A stretch of 64,000 nucleotides of DNA from Clostridiales bacterium (GTDB taxonomy: Bacteria; Bacillota; Clostridia; Saccharofermentanales; Saccharofermentanaceae): NCBI GenBank assembly GCA_017529925.1, contig JAFXMZ010000017.1:1-64000 (forward strand). Reading direction: 5' to 3'. Below are positions 47,393-57,698 of this stretch, piece after piece (positions within the stretch are counted from its first letter, which is position 1; every line of letters begins with the position of its first letter). Both the position numbers and the translations under genes were made by a program. The notes below the pieces were generated by a model, which did not search any database, was not told the DNA's origin, and saw only the letters and a list, made by a program, of their open reading frames with translations.

Positions 47393-48517
47393 TCAGTCCG
47401 GAAGCGTTACGGGATAGGAATCCGTCGTACCGAAGCTGTACTTTCCGCTCTCCTCATCAGCTGAGATGCTGTTCATGAGAGCCTTGGTGGCGATATCCTG
47501 CTTGGTCGTCTCATCAACCTCGCCGAGACCTGCATATGCAACTACAAAATATCCGTACTCGGGAGCATAGATAACATCAAAGTCTCCCTCTTTCCTGGCG
47601 GAATCATTTGCCCATATCTGGAAATTCTGGACCGTGTTTCCGGCCTCGATTATCTCACCGTACTGATGGACTTCTCCGTTTGTCTGGGCAGCTGATCCCA
47701 GTACTTCGAACGAGTCGAGATTGCCGTTGCACTCCTCCATGAGAGCCTGTGCCTTGGCCTTCTGCGCATCAAGTGTCTCCTGGTCTGTTCCCTGAGGTGC
47801 GGAATAGAGCGCATATCTGATCTTGGGTCTCATTATCTCATCTTCGGTGAACTGATAGTTCTGAATGTAGATCGAAGTATAGTACTCGGCAAGTGCCTGC
47901 GTCTTCATGAGTTCGCGGATCTCATCGACTGTCGTCCCCTCGCCGTACATGATGCTGAGGAACTGCTCCATGGTGACGCCTTCCTTGTCGAGCTGCTCCT
48001 GAAGCTGCTTGATGTCATCCTCGATCATGTCGAGCTGCTCCTGGGGAAGCGTGATGCCCGCATCGTTTGCCATCTTTACCATAATGCACTGGCTCTCGAG
48101 CATGTTCTGCGCAAAATCGACTACGAACGCACCGTATGTCTCGAATTCCTCGCCTTCATAATTCGCATACATATCAAGGAAGCCTTCCGATGTCACGGGG
48201 GCATATCCCTGTACCGCATAGCTCGTTATCTCGGAGAACTCATTGAGGATAGCATAATCGGAAAGTATCCTCGGTATCTCCTTGCCGTCGAAAGTATACT
48301 TCCTGCCGAGGAAGTCGCCGATCTGTGTTCCGTAGAGCGACTCGAATGTCATATCCTTAAGTCCGACGGTCTCTGCCGCAGATGAGGATGCGGATGCGCT
48401 CGTGTCGCTCGTCTTGCTCTCATTTGTATCTGTTGCCTTCCTCGATGTGCATCCCGCTGACGCAAGGATGAGCACCGATGCCGTGATCAAAGCTATTGTC
48501 TTCTTAAATGATCTCAT
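47393..48517 (-). CDS. PrsA/SurA-like lipoprotein foldase
   Basis: The 374-aa lipoprotein has lipobox ASAGC, then a Ser/Thr linker. The helical SurA-type domain (about 70-230) ends in a parvulin-like region. Canonical parvulin active-site residues are not clear, so it may be a chaperone without isomerase activity. The ATG at 48517 follows CAGGAG. A 43-base gap with a weak hairpin separates it from the membrane protein upstream. Confidence 0.68.
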   Translation of the reverse strand: MRSFKKTIALITASVLILASAGCTSRKATDTNESKTSDTSASASSSAAETVGLKDMTFESLYGTQIGDFLGRKYTFDGKEIPRILSDYAILNEFSEITSYAVQGYAPVTSEGFLDMYANYEGEEFETYGAFVVDFAQNMLESQCIMVKMANDAGITLPQEQLDMIEDDIKQLQEQLDKEGVTMEQFLSIMYGEGTTVDEIRELMKTQALAEYYTSIYIQNYQFTEDEIMRPKIRYALYSAPQGTDQETLDAQKAKAQALMEECNGNLDSFEVLGSAAQTNGEVHQYGEIIEAGNTVQNFQIWANDSARKEGDFDVIYAPEYGYFVVAYAGLGEVDETTKQDIATKALMNSISADEESGKYSFGTTDSYPVTLPD

Positions 48518-48560
48518 AATGATCTCCTGTCTTTTGTTGTCAAAACCGATAAACATTGTA

Positions 48561-50339
48561 TCACGGTTTTGCCGATACATCTATGCCGCCGTTGACCGCA
48601 GTTTCGTCTTTAAGTTCCACAACGGATTCCCTCTTTCCGGAAGTATCCAGGCTGACCGTTGTCTTATTCCCGGTCAGATCCGTAACAGTCACTTCGATCC
48701 CGCCTCCGTGAGCGCTGTATATGATGATCCTCCCGCTCGAAAAGAGCCTCCCCTCATCATCCTTCCGGGTGACGGGTATCAGCAGTCCCGTATCGGAATC
48801 CGCATCATACCTGAAGATGTAAGGATACGCATAACCGTCGACAAGTCCTGCGAACTCAGACTCAGATGTCGTCAGAAGAGGAGTCTTTCCGTATCCGGTC
48901 ATATTTTCCATGAGCATCCTGTTATAACCGACATCGCCATGCACTCCGCTGTAGCCGTCAAGATACATGAGCTCGCACCCGGATGACGGAAGCTCACTGC
49001 CGTCACAGAGTTCATAGAAAGCCTGCGCGCGCAGCGAGACCATCGGGCTCGACGGACCTATGTCATTCTTCATTATCGTCTGGTTGATAAGCCCCGTCAG
49101 GATCGTCATGAAAAAGAAGAGGACACACGAAACAGAAACGGCCGTGATCCTGACAGACTTCTTCTTTCCGGACAGAATGTTCATCAGTATGCACAGAAAA
49201 CAGGCGGCCGCGACAGTCCATCCGAAATAGCATATGACCGTGGGCACATAACCCGGCTGTTTCCCGATCAGGACCCAATCCTGATATCTCTTCGTCGCGG
49301 CATGCATCACCGGAAAAAAGACCGCAGTGATCACCCCGGAGATACCGATCGAAAAGAGCTTCGCATTATACTTCTTCGCATCCTTATCCCTGAATATCAG
49401 AAGGCATGTAACCAGAACTGCAGCGGCCGCGGTAAATGCGGCAACGGCGAGCAGCGGCGTTACCGACGCTCCCTTTATCCCTTCCCTTACCGATGACGAG
49501 AGCAAAGGAATTCCGGGGAGCATCCCTCCCGAGAAAGATGCGAGCGTTACCGCAAATCCTCCGGCAGTCCCTATGGTCGTTATATCGTTCGTTGCCATGT
49601 CAGTAACGGGATGCGCACTGATCCAGAGAAAGATGCCTATGTAGCAGACAGCTGCCGCAAGATGGGGCACGACATCTATAAAGCGGTGAAGGATGCCGTC
49701 CTCCTTTTCTTTTCGATGTGAAAGAGATATCCACAGATACACGATACCCGTAAATAGAAATGCTTCGTAGACCTGCATCGACTCATAGTAGAGAAAGATA
49801 CTGAGGATGAGAAATACAAAACGCTTCCTTCCCGATGAAGATGTGAGCGAGATGTCATAGAACCACATCGAAAGTACCGATATGAACAGACCGTACATGA
49901 AGTCGAGCGGATAGCAGATGATGAGGCTGTGCCAGCCCGTGACCTGCAGCAGCGAAAGGAAGAGCGACGCAAAGAATATGCCGTAAACGGGCTTTGTCCT
50001 TCGCGCGATCAGGAATGATATCAGTGCGATGTTCATCACGACCGGAACATACTGGAGAAGCCACATGGCCGTAAAACTTCCGGAGCGGAATACCGATAAT
50101 CTGAATGCCGTTACGAGCGGAAAGATGAATCCGATCCTGCCTCTCGCGAGACAGAATTCAAGACCTCTTACGTATGCACGGCTGCTTTCCGAAGTCCTTG
50201 CGAAAATGAACTCCGCCAGTGAGTCCGAACAGGACATCATGACATTTCTCAAGGGATAGAGAACGTTTATCAGCAGGACGGCCGCGCAGAGGGCCGATAT
50301 CAGGAGAAGTATCCGTTCCTTTTTTCCGCCGGATCTCAT
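48561..50339 (-). CDS. Polytopic membrane protein of the polysaccharide operon
   Basis: The 592-aa protein has about 11 membrane segments and a C-terminal outside domain of about 130 aa ending in a beta-sheet-like stretch. It could be a membrane glycosyltransferase of the type that adds sugars from a lipid carrier. No exact family recognised. The start overlaps the previous stop by four bases (ATGA). Confidence 0.65.
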   Translation of the reverse strand: MRSGGKKERILLLISALCAAVLLINVLYPLRNVMMSCSDSLAEFIFARTSESSRAYVRGLEFCLARGRIGFIFPLVTAFRLSVFRSGSFTAMWLLQYVPVVMNIALISFLIARRTKPVYGIFFASLFLSLLQVTGWHSLIICYPLDFMYGLFISVLSMWFYDISLTSSSGRKRFVFLILSIFLYYESMQVYEAFLFTGIVYLWISLSHRKEKEDGILHRFIDVVPHLAAAVCYIGIFLWISAHPVTDMATNDITTIGTAGGFAVTLASFSGGMLPGIPLLSSSVREGIKGASVTPLLAVAAFTAAAAVLVTCLLIFRDKDAKKYNAKLFSIGISGVITAVFFPVMHAATKRYQDWVLIGKQPGYVPTVICYFGWTVAAACFLCILMNILSGKKKSVRITAVSVSCVLFFFMTILTGLINQTIMKNDIGPSSPMVSLRAQAFYELCDGSELPSSGCELMYLDGYSGVHGDVGYNRMLMENMTGYGKTPLLTTSESEFAGLVDGYAYPYIFRYDADSDTGLLIPVTRKDDEGRLFSSGRIIIYSAHGGGIEVTVTDLTGNKTTVSLDTSGKRESVVELKDETAVNGGIDVSAKP

Positions 50340-51640
50340 GCCTTCACGGAGATCTTCCTGATACTCCTGTATTCGGATATCTTCTGATAGAAATAGTATC
50401 CGAACAATGCCATATAGAGCAGCGCATCGAGTGCGACGGCTATGTTCGTCATCCTGTAATACGTAGGCGAATTGCCGGGTATGTCGGGTATATACTTATA
50501 TGCCTTCGGAACGAGAAGGAGCGCGCAGATGATGAGATAGGGAATATCCATCTTTGAGAGCTTCTCTCTTTCCATGAGCATAAGGAATATCGGTGCGAAC
50601 ATGTATGTGGAATTGTAAAGGTACGAGTTCGGCGACAGGAATACCATGAGAGCCGTTATGACCATTATCCTCTTCCACAGTGTCTCTTCCTTTCTCGTAA
50701 ACCAGAATCCGAGAGGTGTAAGGACGACTCCTGACAGGAGCCATACAGCCTTGGTGATCCTCGTTATCGGGAAGATGCCAAGGACCCTGAAGAAGAACTG
50801 GCACAATCCGGTTATACCGACCGTGAAGTATGATGCATAGAATCCCGATCCTCCGAATCCGAGGACACCCTTCACAAAATGATCGATATTATCGGTCAGG
50901 GATCCTCTCCACATCAGCATTGCCCACAGCGACGTAAATGCTACCGTGAACAGTGCGGTAAATGTCTTCTTCCACTCCTTCCTAAAAGCATAGATGAGCA
51001 GGACATAAACAGGATATATCTTTGTCGCGACACATAGTGCGAGCAAAACCGGAGCAGACATTCCGTCCGGATGTTCCTGTTCGACTACCGCCCACGCGAG
51101 GAACAGGACGACCGTTACCGCAAGATAGTTTCCTCTGTCCATCATGAAGACGGACGGAGCGGACATTATGAGCATGCAGCCTATGCAGAATGCAATGATG
51201 TCTGCTGTAATCCTCTCGCCCTTGAACTTCCTAACGGCAAAGATCACGCAGATGACGAGTGTCAGGATGACGTAAAGCGTAAGGAATGTATAGAGCGATG
51301 TCTTTATCTCCTTATTCTGTATCGCAGTCTGGAGATTCATCGGGTTATAGCCCAGATAGTCCTCGTCCATGAGCTTCGAGAACAGGTATGCGAATGAAAG
51401 GATGAGCGGGGGATAATTGCTCAGGTCGCTGATGTACGGATTCCTGTCCTTTACGGCAAAATTGATCGTAAAGAAATCCTTGAACCTGTCGCCCGGATCG
51501 AACCTGAAATCGCCGATAGGATATGCAAGTCCCATGATTTTGACCTTTATCAGGTGGAACACCACGAAAAGTGCATACATCCCGACGAAAACGGAAAAGA
51601 ATATGATCAGTTTTCTTCTGTAGTCCTTATCCTTCAGCAT
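50336..51640 (-). CDS. GT87-like membrane glycosyltransferase
   Basis: The 434-aa protein has about 10 membrane helices and an early outside loop with DPGDRFKDFF, then NPYISDLSNYPPL. Together with MDRGNYLAV this is the GT87/DUF2029 pattern. It resembles the gene at 58397-59671, which has the matching ERGN motif. It would use a polyprenyl-phosphate sugar outside the membrane. Confidence 0.75.
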   Translation of the reverse strand: MLKDKDYRRKLIIFFSVFVGMYALFVVFHLIKVKIMGLAYPIGDFRFDPGDRFKDFFTINFAVKDRNPYISDLSNYPPLILSFAYLFSKLMDEDYLGYNPMNLQTAIQNKEIKTSLYTFLTLYVILTLVICVIFAVRKFKGERITADIIAFCIGCMLIMSAPSVFMMDRGNYLAVTVVLFLAWAVVEQEHPDGMSAPVLLALCVATKIYPVYVLLIYAFRKEWKKTFTALFTVAFTSLWAMLMWRGSLTDNIDHFVKGVLGFGGSGFYASYFTVGITGLCQFFFRVLGIFPITRITKAVWLLSGVVLTPLGFWFTRKEETLWKRIMVITALMVFLSPNSYLYNSTYMFAPIFLMLMEREKLSKMDIPYLIICALLLVPKAYKYIPDIPGNSPTYYRMTNIAVALDALLYMALFGYYFYQKISEYRSIRKISVKA

Positions 51641-51645
51641 ATCTG

Positions 51646-52626
51646 TCAGTCGTCTTTTTCCTTCTTCTCTTCTTCATCGAAATTGAGTCTTTCCGCTTCG
51701 ATGACGAGCGGTCTTCTCATTATCCTGTCGTTGATATTCAGTATGTATTCGCCGAGCAGTCCGATAAAAAATAACTGTATCGAACCTATGACGAAGATAC
51801 CGATCGTAACGGGAGCCATACCTGCAGGGAACTGATCCCACATGCACAGCTTCAGTATGAAATATACGAGCGCGATCAGGAGTGATATGAATGAGAAGAT
51901 CGCTCCTCCGATAGTCGCGATACGCAGTCCGATCTTCGTATAGGAAGTGATGGACAGCATAGCGGCATCATAGAGCCTGTAGAAGTTGTTGCTCGTCTTT
52001 CCTGCTCTTCTCTTGGGCTGCTCGTAAGGGATCTCCTTGCGCTCGAATCCGAGTTCTCCGACGATGCCGCGGAGGAACGGCTTGGGGTCGTTCAGATCGC
52101 GCAGGACCTGCACAAAGCTCTTGTCATAAAGACCCGAACCGGTAAAGTGCTCGATCTGCTCAACATCCGAGAATTTCTTTATCATCTTGTAGTAAACGCT
52201 TCGAAGGAAATACATTATCTTGCTCTCCTTGCTCGACGTCTTTATGCCTATTACTATCTTATATCCGTTCTCCCATTCCTTGACGTACTTCGGGATCATC
52301 TCGACGGGATCTTGGAAGTCACAGACCATGGAGATAGTGCAGTCTCCCGTCGTCTGGAGCATGCCGTAGTAGGGAGAGTTGAACTGACCGAAGTTCTTGG
52401 CATTGAAGATAGCCTTTATCCTTTTGTCGTTCTCGCAGATCTTGCGAAGCTTCGGCCTCGTCATGTCTTGGGAATCGTTGTCGATAAAGACGATCTCGTA
52501 GTCGTACTCCGGAAGGTCTTTCGCAAACATCTCCGTTAATGCTTCAGCCATGGGCTCGACATTGAGCTCCTCGTTGTAGCAGGGTATGAGGACGCTGATC
52601 TTTTTCTTCTTAGGATCCGTATTCAT
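51646..52626 (-). CDS. GT2 glycosyltransferase with two C-terminal membrane helices (GtrB-like)
   Basis: The 326-aa protein has an N-terminal GT-A domain (VLIPCYNEELNV, then the CDFQDP metal site) and two C-terminal helices, as in GtrB/PglI-type polyprenyl-phosphate glucosyltransferases. It probably loads a sugar onto undecaprenyl phosphate for the adjacent GT87-like enzyme. It overlaps the SDR gene by 17 bases. Confidence 0.85.
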   Translation of the reverse strand: MNTDPKKKKISVLIPCYNEELNVEPMAEALTEMFAKDLPEYDYEIVFIDNDSQDMTRPKLRKICENDKRIKAIFNAKNFGQFNSPYYGMLQTTGDCTISMVCDFQDPVEMIPKYVKEWENGYKIVIGIKTSSKESKIMYFLRSVYYKMIKKFSDVEQIEHFTGSGLYDKSFVQVLRDLNDPKPFLRGIVGELGFERKEIPYEQPKRRAGKTSNNFYRLYDAAMLSITSYTKIGLRIATIGGAIFSFISLLIALVYFILKLCMWDQFPAGMAPVTIGIFVIGSIQLFFIGLLGEYILNINDRIMRRPLVIEAERLNFDEEEKKEKDD

Positions 52627-53551
52627 TTTTGTACCACTCCACTGTTTCTTTTATTCCTGTTTCAAAATCATATTCGGGAACAAAACCCGTATCTTCCGTA
52701 AGCGCACTTATATCCGCGCACAGGTACATCACCTGACCCGGATAATAATCCACTTCTCCGAAGCCTATGTCAAGGGAAGGATCTATCGCATCCCTTATGG
52801 CTCTTATGTAATCGGCAAGGGGCCTTACCTTTCCCGATCCTACCATATAGACGGATGAAGGCCTGCCTTTTGTTGCAGCGAGATAGAAAGCTCTTGCCGC
52901 ATCCTTGCAGTAGAGATAATCCCACATCTGCTCGCCCTTCGTATAGGATGCCTTCTGACCCTTGAGCATCGTTCCAATGCCGCTCATTACCATCGTATGA
53001 GCACCGTCGAAAGGACCGTATGTGCTGAGGATCCTCACCCATATATGCTTTATGCCGAGTTTCCGGGCCTCGATCCTTGTCATGTCACATGCGCACAGCT
53101 TGCCTATCCCGTATCCGTTCTCGGGCCTGCACGGAAGATCTGCCGAGAGCTTAACTCCGTCCTTTACCCTTCCGAACTCCGCCTGCGAACCAGCTCCGAG
53201 GAATACTTCACATCCGAGCTTTGAAGCTGCCCTTACGGCCTCCAGGGAAGACCTTATGTTGTCTATCTGGACATCCATATTGTTGCGCGAATCACCATGT
53301 GTTCCGTCCCATGCAAAATGGAAGAAAAGATCTGCCTTATCGATGCCTTTCGATGAGAGTATCGAAGGAAGATCCGATATGGACTTAACATCACATTCGG
53401 CAACGGTTATCCTGTCATCCGAAGGAAGGTTTCCTATGCGCGCGGAACCGGGTCTGGCGACGGCAATAACCTCATATCCTTCAGCAAGAAGGACATTGAT
53501 CAGGGATATACCGAGCATTCCTGTAGAACCTGTTATTACCGCGCGCTTCAT
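52610..53551 (-). CDS. NAD(P)-dependent sugar epimerase/reductase (extended SDR)
   Basis: This is a 313-aa extended SDR. The nucleotide loop is TGSTGMLG; the catalytic Tyr and Lys are in YGIGK. In the CDP-dideoxysugar context it could be the final 4-keto reductase or epimerase, like RfbJ/abequose synthase or a yersiniose-pathway reductase, but this is position-based. It follows the TPP enzyme by 23 bases, with GGAGG before its ATG. Confidence 0.8.
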   Translation of the reverse strand: MKRAVITGSTGMLGISLINVLLAEGYEVIAVARPGSARIGNLPSDDRITVAECDVKSISDLPSILSSKGIDKADLFFHFAWDGTHGDSRNNMDVQIDNIRSSLEAVRAASKLGCEVFLGAGSQAEFGRVKDGVKLSADLPCRPENGYGIGKLCACDMTRIEARKLGIKHIWVRILSTYGPFDGAHTMVMSGIGTMLKGQKASYTKGEQMWDYLYCKDAARAFYLAATKGRPSSVYMVGSGKVRPLADYIRAIRDAIDPSLDIGFGEVDYYPGQVMYLCADISALTEDTGFVPEYDFETGIKETVEWYKNEYGS

Positions 53552-53574
53552 ACCGTTTTACCTCCGCTCACCTG

Positions 53575-55395
53575 TCAGTTCTTCCCCGGGACCGATGCCT
53601 TGACTGCATCGAATTCATCACGGTCGAGGAAAGGGAACATATCGTCGATCGGCGGAGATACGATCTTTCCGTCGGGAAGGACTTTGGATGAGAGCTTGGG
53701 TGAGAAATTCTGTTTGTCCGAAACAACGACTTCGCAAAGTACGGGATCGTTTCCTTCCAGCACTTCCTTTACCTTCGCTTCGATGTCGTCCGCAGAGTCG
53801 ATCTTAACGTATCTCATACCGTATGCCCATGACAGCTTCTCAAGGTCAGGGAAGCTCAGTCCGTTGCCGTCGCATACACCTACGAGAGGAGGCGTAAAGA
53901 GGTTCGTCTGTGTCTGCCTGATCGAATGATAGCCGTTATTGTTGATGATGAATGTCTTGAGGTTCATCTTGTTGTAGATGACCGTCTGCATCTCCTGGAT
54001 ATTCATCTGGAAAGAACCGTCACCGTCGATGCAGATGACTCTCTTTCCGCCTTCCGCCACGGCACATCCAACGGCCGCGGGGAATCCGTATCCCATTGCC
54101 GCACATCCGGAGTTCGTGAAGAGCCTCGTGCCGTTCTTGATGTGCATTCCCTGGAACGTGATAACGCATGCGGAACCGTTGCCGCAGATGACCTTATCGT
54201 CATCATCGAGTACCTTCGAGAACCTGTCTATGAACTCATATGGATTGAGCGGCGACTGACCTCTGTATGAATCAAGGCATGCGGGATATCTTGCATCGAT
54301 ATCGCGTCCCCACTTTACCCATTCTGCATGAGCGGGATTTACCTCATAAGGAGTCTCGAGTATGGAAGCGATCACATCCTTAAGGTCCGCATGAACCTTC
54401 ATGTCGACATTTACGGTGGGCTTGTTGAGCTCTGCCGCATCTATCTCGACGACGATCTTATATGCATCCTTCGCCCACTCTTTGTAGTTATAGCTGATCT
54501 GCCTGATGTTCATCCTGCATCCGAGGACGAAGAGGACATCGGCTTCCTGGACTACGAAATTACCGCCTCTCGTTCCGACCGTACCGGGTCTTCCGCAGTA
54601 ATAAGGATTCTCGTCGGGCATGAGATCGTGCGCATTCCATGCTGTTACGACCGGGATCTGAAGCTTTTCGACGAGCTTTTTGAAGTCCTCAAATGCACCT
54701 GCGAGCCTTATTCCCGTACCTGCCAGGATAACGGGACGCTTCGCATCATGTATCTTCCTGAGGATCTCCTCAGTCAGGCTCGTGTCATATTCAGGATTCT
54801 CTTTCGCGATGAGCCTTGCCTCCTCAGCGCTTCCCTCAAAATGAACAAGAGAATCCTCTTCGACCTTTGCAGCCTGCACATCGAGAGGTATATCGAGCCA
54901 TACGGGTCCCTTACGTCCGTTATTTGCAAGATACCATGCCTTCTCGAGATAGTACATTATCTTCTCGGGATCAGTTACCATGACGGCGAACTTTGTCATG
55001 CAGGAGACCGCATTTACGATCGGGAATTCCTGATCGCCGAGCTGTCTTAAGGGAAGATCGGGAACTGACCATATCGTCGTCTCCCTCTTGACCTGACCTG
55101 ATATAACGAACATGGGGATGGAATCAAGATATCCGCCCATTACTCCCGTGATCGCATTCGTTCCGCCGGGGCCGGAAGTTACGCACAGAGCCGCGATCTT
55201 TCCCGTCAGTCTCGCATATCCTTCAGCCGCGATCGAGCATGCCTGCTCATGGTGGTTGTAGATGCTCCTAAGTCCCGGGTGATGGCCGAGCGCATCATTA
55301 AGGTGCATCGCTCCGCCGCCTGTTACGGTGAATACATCCGTAACTCCTTTTGATACCAGAAAATCCGCGACAACCGCTGCTACTTTCTTTGTCAT
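53575..55395 (-). CDS. Thiamine-diphosphate enzyme (acetolactate-synthase fold; YerE-like candidate)
   Basis: This 606-aa ThDP enzyme has all three domains of the acetohydroxyacid synthase family. The activating Glu is in HHEQACS; the ThDP/Mg motif is GDGSFQMNIQE...INNNGY. Length and order match biosynthetic-type ThDP enzymes. Its place among rfbF-rfbG-rfbH products, an aldolase and an SDR suggests a sugar role. YerE of Yersinia attaches a two-carbon unit to CDP-4-keto-3,6-dideoxyglucose, and this enzyme may do the same. A plain acetolactate synthase cannot be excluded, but no ilvN or ilvC is nearby. Confidence 0.8.
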   Translation of the reverse strand: MTKKVAAVVADFLVSKGVTDVFTVTGGGAMHLNDALGHHPGLRSIYNHHEQACSIAAEGYARLTGKIAALCVTSGPGGTNAITGVMGGYLDSIPMFVISGQVKRETTIWSVPDLPLRQLGDQEFPIVNAVSCMTKFAVMVTDPEKIMYYLEKAWYLANNGRKGPVWLDIPLDVQAAKVEEDSLVHFEGSAEEARLIAKENPEYDTSLTEEILRKIHDAKRPVILAGTGIRLAGAFEDFKKLVEKLQIPVVTAWNAHDLMPDENPYYCGRPGTVGTRGGNFVVQEADVLFVLGCRMNIRQISYNYKEWAKDAYKIVVEIDAAELNKPTVNVDMKVHADLKDVIASILETPYEVNPAHAEWVKWGRDIDARYPACLDSYRGQSPLNPYEFIDRFSKVLDDDDKVICGNGSACVITFQGMHIKNGTRLFTNSGCAAMGYGFPAAVGCAVAEGGKRVICIDGDGSFQMNIQEMQTVIYNKMNLKTFIINNNGYHSIRQTQTNLFTPPLVGVCDGNGLSFPDLEKLSWAYGMRYVKIDSADDIEAKVKEVLEGNDPVLCEVVVSDKQNFSPKLSSKVLPDGKIVSPPIDDMFPFLDRDEFDAVKASVPGKN

Positions 55396-55397
55396 CT

Positions 55398-56063
55398 TTA
55401 CTCTTCCTCCTCGAAAAGCACCGCCAGTTCAAGCGGCGTATCTGCATATATTACGTGGGCATAATCATTGATGTCCTCTCCTCCGAATTCACCGAATCCG
55501 AATCCGAACGAGACGCCCGCAAAATCAGTTCCTATACGTGCCGCACCTTCGGCATCGTGTCTTGAATCGCCGACCATCAGGACCTTCGAATTATCGGATG
55601 CCCCGAGATCCCTTATGCACAGGTCGATTATGTCGGCCTTCGTAAGCTTGTTCTCATAATCGGATCCGTAGATGACATCTGCATACTTATCGAATCCGTA
55701 ATGCTTAAGGAGCTTCTCCGCATAATCCTGTTTCTTGTAGGTGGCAACACCTATCTTTATCCCTTTCTCCTTCAGGAGCGACAGCAGATCGAAAATGCCG
55801 TCATACGGTCTTGCGAGAAGGAGATTATGATTGCTGTACCTGTCGCGGAAACATGCACAGACCTCCCTGAGCTCCTCGCCGTGGATATCATAAGCACCCT
55901 CGTATGACCATTCGATCGGCGGACCTATGAACTTCAGGAGCCGCTCGTCGGGAAGCATCTCGAGACCGAACTTCCTTATCGCATCCTTTACTGACAGGAG
56001 TATTCCCTCGGATGTATCGAGGAGCGTTCCGTCAACGTCAAATAAAACAGCTTCGTATCTCAT
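55398..56063 (-). CDS. HAD-family phosphatase
   Basis: This is a 221-aa HAD hydrolase with FDVDGTLLDTS, ATYKKQDY and MVGDSRHDAEGA. It is Gph-like, with a helical cap. It ends three bases before the ThDP gene. In this operon it may act on a phosphorylated sugar or acid, but no substrate is shown. ATG at 56063 preferred over the one eight codons upstream, which overlaps the aldolase gene. Confidence 0.8.
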   Translation of the reverse strand: MRYEAVLFDVDGTLLDTSEGILLSVKDAIRKFGLEMLPDERLLKFIGPPIEWSYEGAYDIHGEELREVCACFRDRYSNHNLLLARPYDGIFDLLSLLKEKGIKIGVATYKKQDYAEKLLKHYGFDKYADVIYGSDYENKLTKADIIDLCIRDLGASDNSKVLMVGDSRHDAEGAARIGTDFAGVSFGFGFGEFGGEDINDYAHVIYADTPLELAVLFEEEE

Positions 56064-56079
56064 CTTTACGCTTCTTCCC

Positions 56080-57678
56080 TCACACATTGTAGTAGGAGTC
56101 GGTCACGTAATCGACAGTGAATCCGTCGGAGAGTTCCTTCAGCTGTCCGATGACATAATCATTAAGCTCGGCAGCTTCATTCGACGTGAATGAGTATTCC
56201 ATATCGGGATCAAAATAATTAGGTCTCCTGTCCGTCGCATATCCGTCAAATCCCGCACAGGATACTTCCTTTATGCCGAGCTTCTTAAGGAGCTTGAGGA
56301 GCATCAGGAAGGAGTTGTCGATTATCTGTGCATTGAAGTCGAGAAGGTTCGAATATCTGATCGTATAATCAAAATCCGAAGTCGACTTCGTAACGTTCGA
56401 TGTTGCGATGACCTTGAAAGTGCCGGCATTCTTTGACAGTGCCGAGGAAAGGCGCACGAACCTTTTCGCGTTGGTAACGAAACAGTATTCGGGCTTTATC
56501 GTCTCGGGGATAAAGTTGATGCTGATGATGACGGGATTTTCCTTCATGATGAAATCCGTCACCTTTTCGCTCTGATCCCTTACGCTCGTTCCGGGGCCGA
56601 TAAGGAGTATCTTCTTACCCGTAAGCTCTGCGCCGAGTCTTGCGAGATCCTCGCTGTCGTTGACCTCGATCTCCTGATAATCAGAATAGAGCTTCTCTAT
56701 GAGCTTCTCATCGTAAAGGAGTTTCTTGTCGCCTTCGAGCTTTTTGAGGATCTTATTGATCGACTTGATCGAAAGCGTCCTCTTGTTCATAAGGTAGCTT
56801 ACATAGCTCGGATGGCAGTCATTGGATGCTGCAATGTAGTAGAAGAGCGAATAACCCCAGGGCGACTCGCGGTAGAAGTTCATTACGTTCGCATCGGCTG
56901 CCTCAAGGATCTGATAGATATCGTATTCCTTTCCGCATCTGCCGTTTAAATACATTGCGACGAGCTCGAGGGGACAGTTGCCCGCGCTCTTTCCCATTCC
57001 GAAAACGGTACCGTCAACGAGAACGTTCCTTTCCGTCTTATATGAGAGCATCTCGATGCAGTTTGCATATCCGAGCTGGAAGTTGTTATGCGCATGATAT
57101 CCGAGCTCTATCTCAGGCAGAAGGTTCTTGTCGAGTATCTCGCAGTAATGCATCAGAGTATCGCTGTGGCACAGTCCGTATGTATCGACCATCGATACCG
57201 CAAAAGGCTTTACTTCATTGGCGAGCCTTATGAGATCGAGGAGTTCCTCGTCACTGTAGGATGTGATCGATACGAGCTGGGCAAACGCCTTATATCCGAG
57301 TGCCTTGATCTGGGCTACGAACTCAAGAGCCTCTTTACGCAGATGCTTTTTGAAGATGACCCTTATCGCATCAACGGGGCTCTCGGACTTGGGGCAGATC
57401 TTATCTATAGAAGCATGACCGTAATCGATCATGGCTACCATCTGGGAATTCCCCTTATCGAGATTCCCCATCGTCTTTGAGATCGATGCGCAGTCGGGAT
57501 ATATCGCCCTGTCAGGATCATAAGGCCTTGCCTGATCGATGAATCCGATCTCTATATAATCGACTCCCGAAGCGACGAGACGCTCGAAGATGCTTATGAT
57601 ATTATTCCTTCCGAACTTCCAGTCGTTGACATATCCGCCGTCTCTTAAAGTACAGTCAAGTAAGCTGATATTTCTCAT
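56080..57678 (-). CDS. HMGL-like aldolase fused to a Rossmann-like domain
   Basis: The 532-aa protein has an N-terminal (about 1-280) DRE-TIM/HMGL-type aldolase domain: LDCTLRDGG at the start and the metal-binding GYHAHNNFQLG. The family joins or splits 2-oxo acids. The C-terminal part (about 345-532) begins with KKILLIGPGTS and is Rossmann-like. Such fused aldolases recur in surface-polysaccharide loci. It may supply or use a two-carbon or three-carbon unit for the ThDP enzyme; this is inference. It has a GAGGTGA ribosome site. Confidence 0.78.
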   Translation of the reverse strand: MRNISLLDCTLRDGGYVNDWKFGRNNIISIFERLVASGVDYIEIGFIDQARPYDPDRAIYPDCASISKTMGNLDKGNSQMVAMIDYGHASIDKICPKSESPVDAIRVIFKKHLRKEALEFVAQIKALGYKAFAQLVSITSYSDEELLDLIRLANEVKPFAVSMVDTYGLCHSDTLMHYCEILDKNLLPEIELGYHAHNNFQLGYANCIEMLSYKTERNVLVDGTVFGMGKSAGNCPLELVAMYLNGRCGKEYDIYQILEAADANVMNFYRESPWGYSLFYYIAASNDCHPSYVSYLMNKRTLSIKSINKILKKLEGDKKLLYDEKLIEKLYSDYQEIEVNDSEDLARLGAELTGKKILLIGPGTSVRDQSEKVTDFIMKENPVIISINFIPETIKPEYCFVTNAKRFVRLSSALSKNAGTFKVIATSNVTKSTSDFDYTIRYSNLLDFNAQIIDNSFLMLLKLLKKLGIKEVSCAGFDGYATDRRPNYFDPDMEYSFTSNEAAELNDYVIGQLKELSDGFTVDYVTDSYYNV

Positions 57679-57698
57679 TCTCTTTCACCTCTTCGTCT

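Noticed and set aside
53575-55395. ilvB of branched-chain amino-acid synthesis
   Set aside because: No ilvN, ilvC or ilvD is present, and it lies within a sugar operon; the alternative is kept open in the feature.
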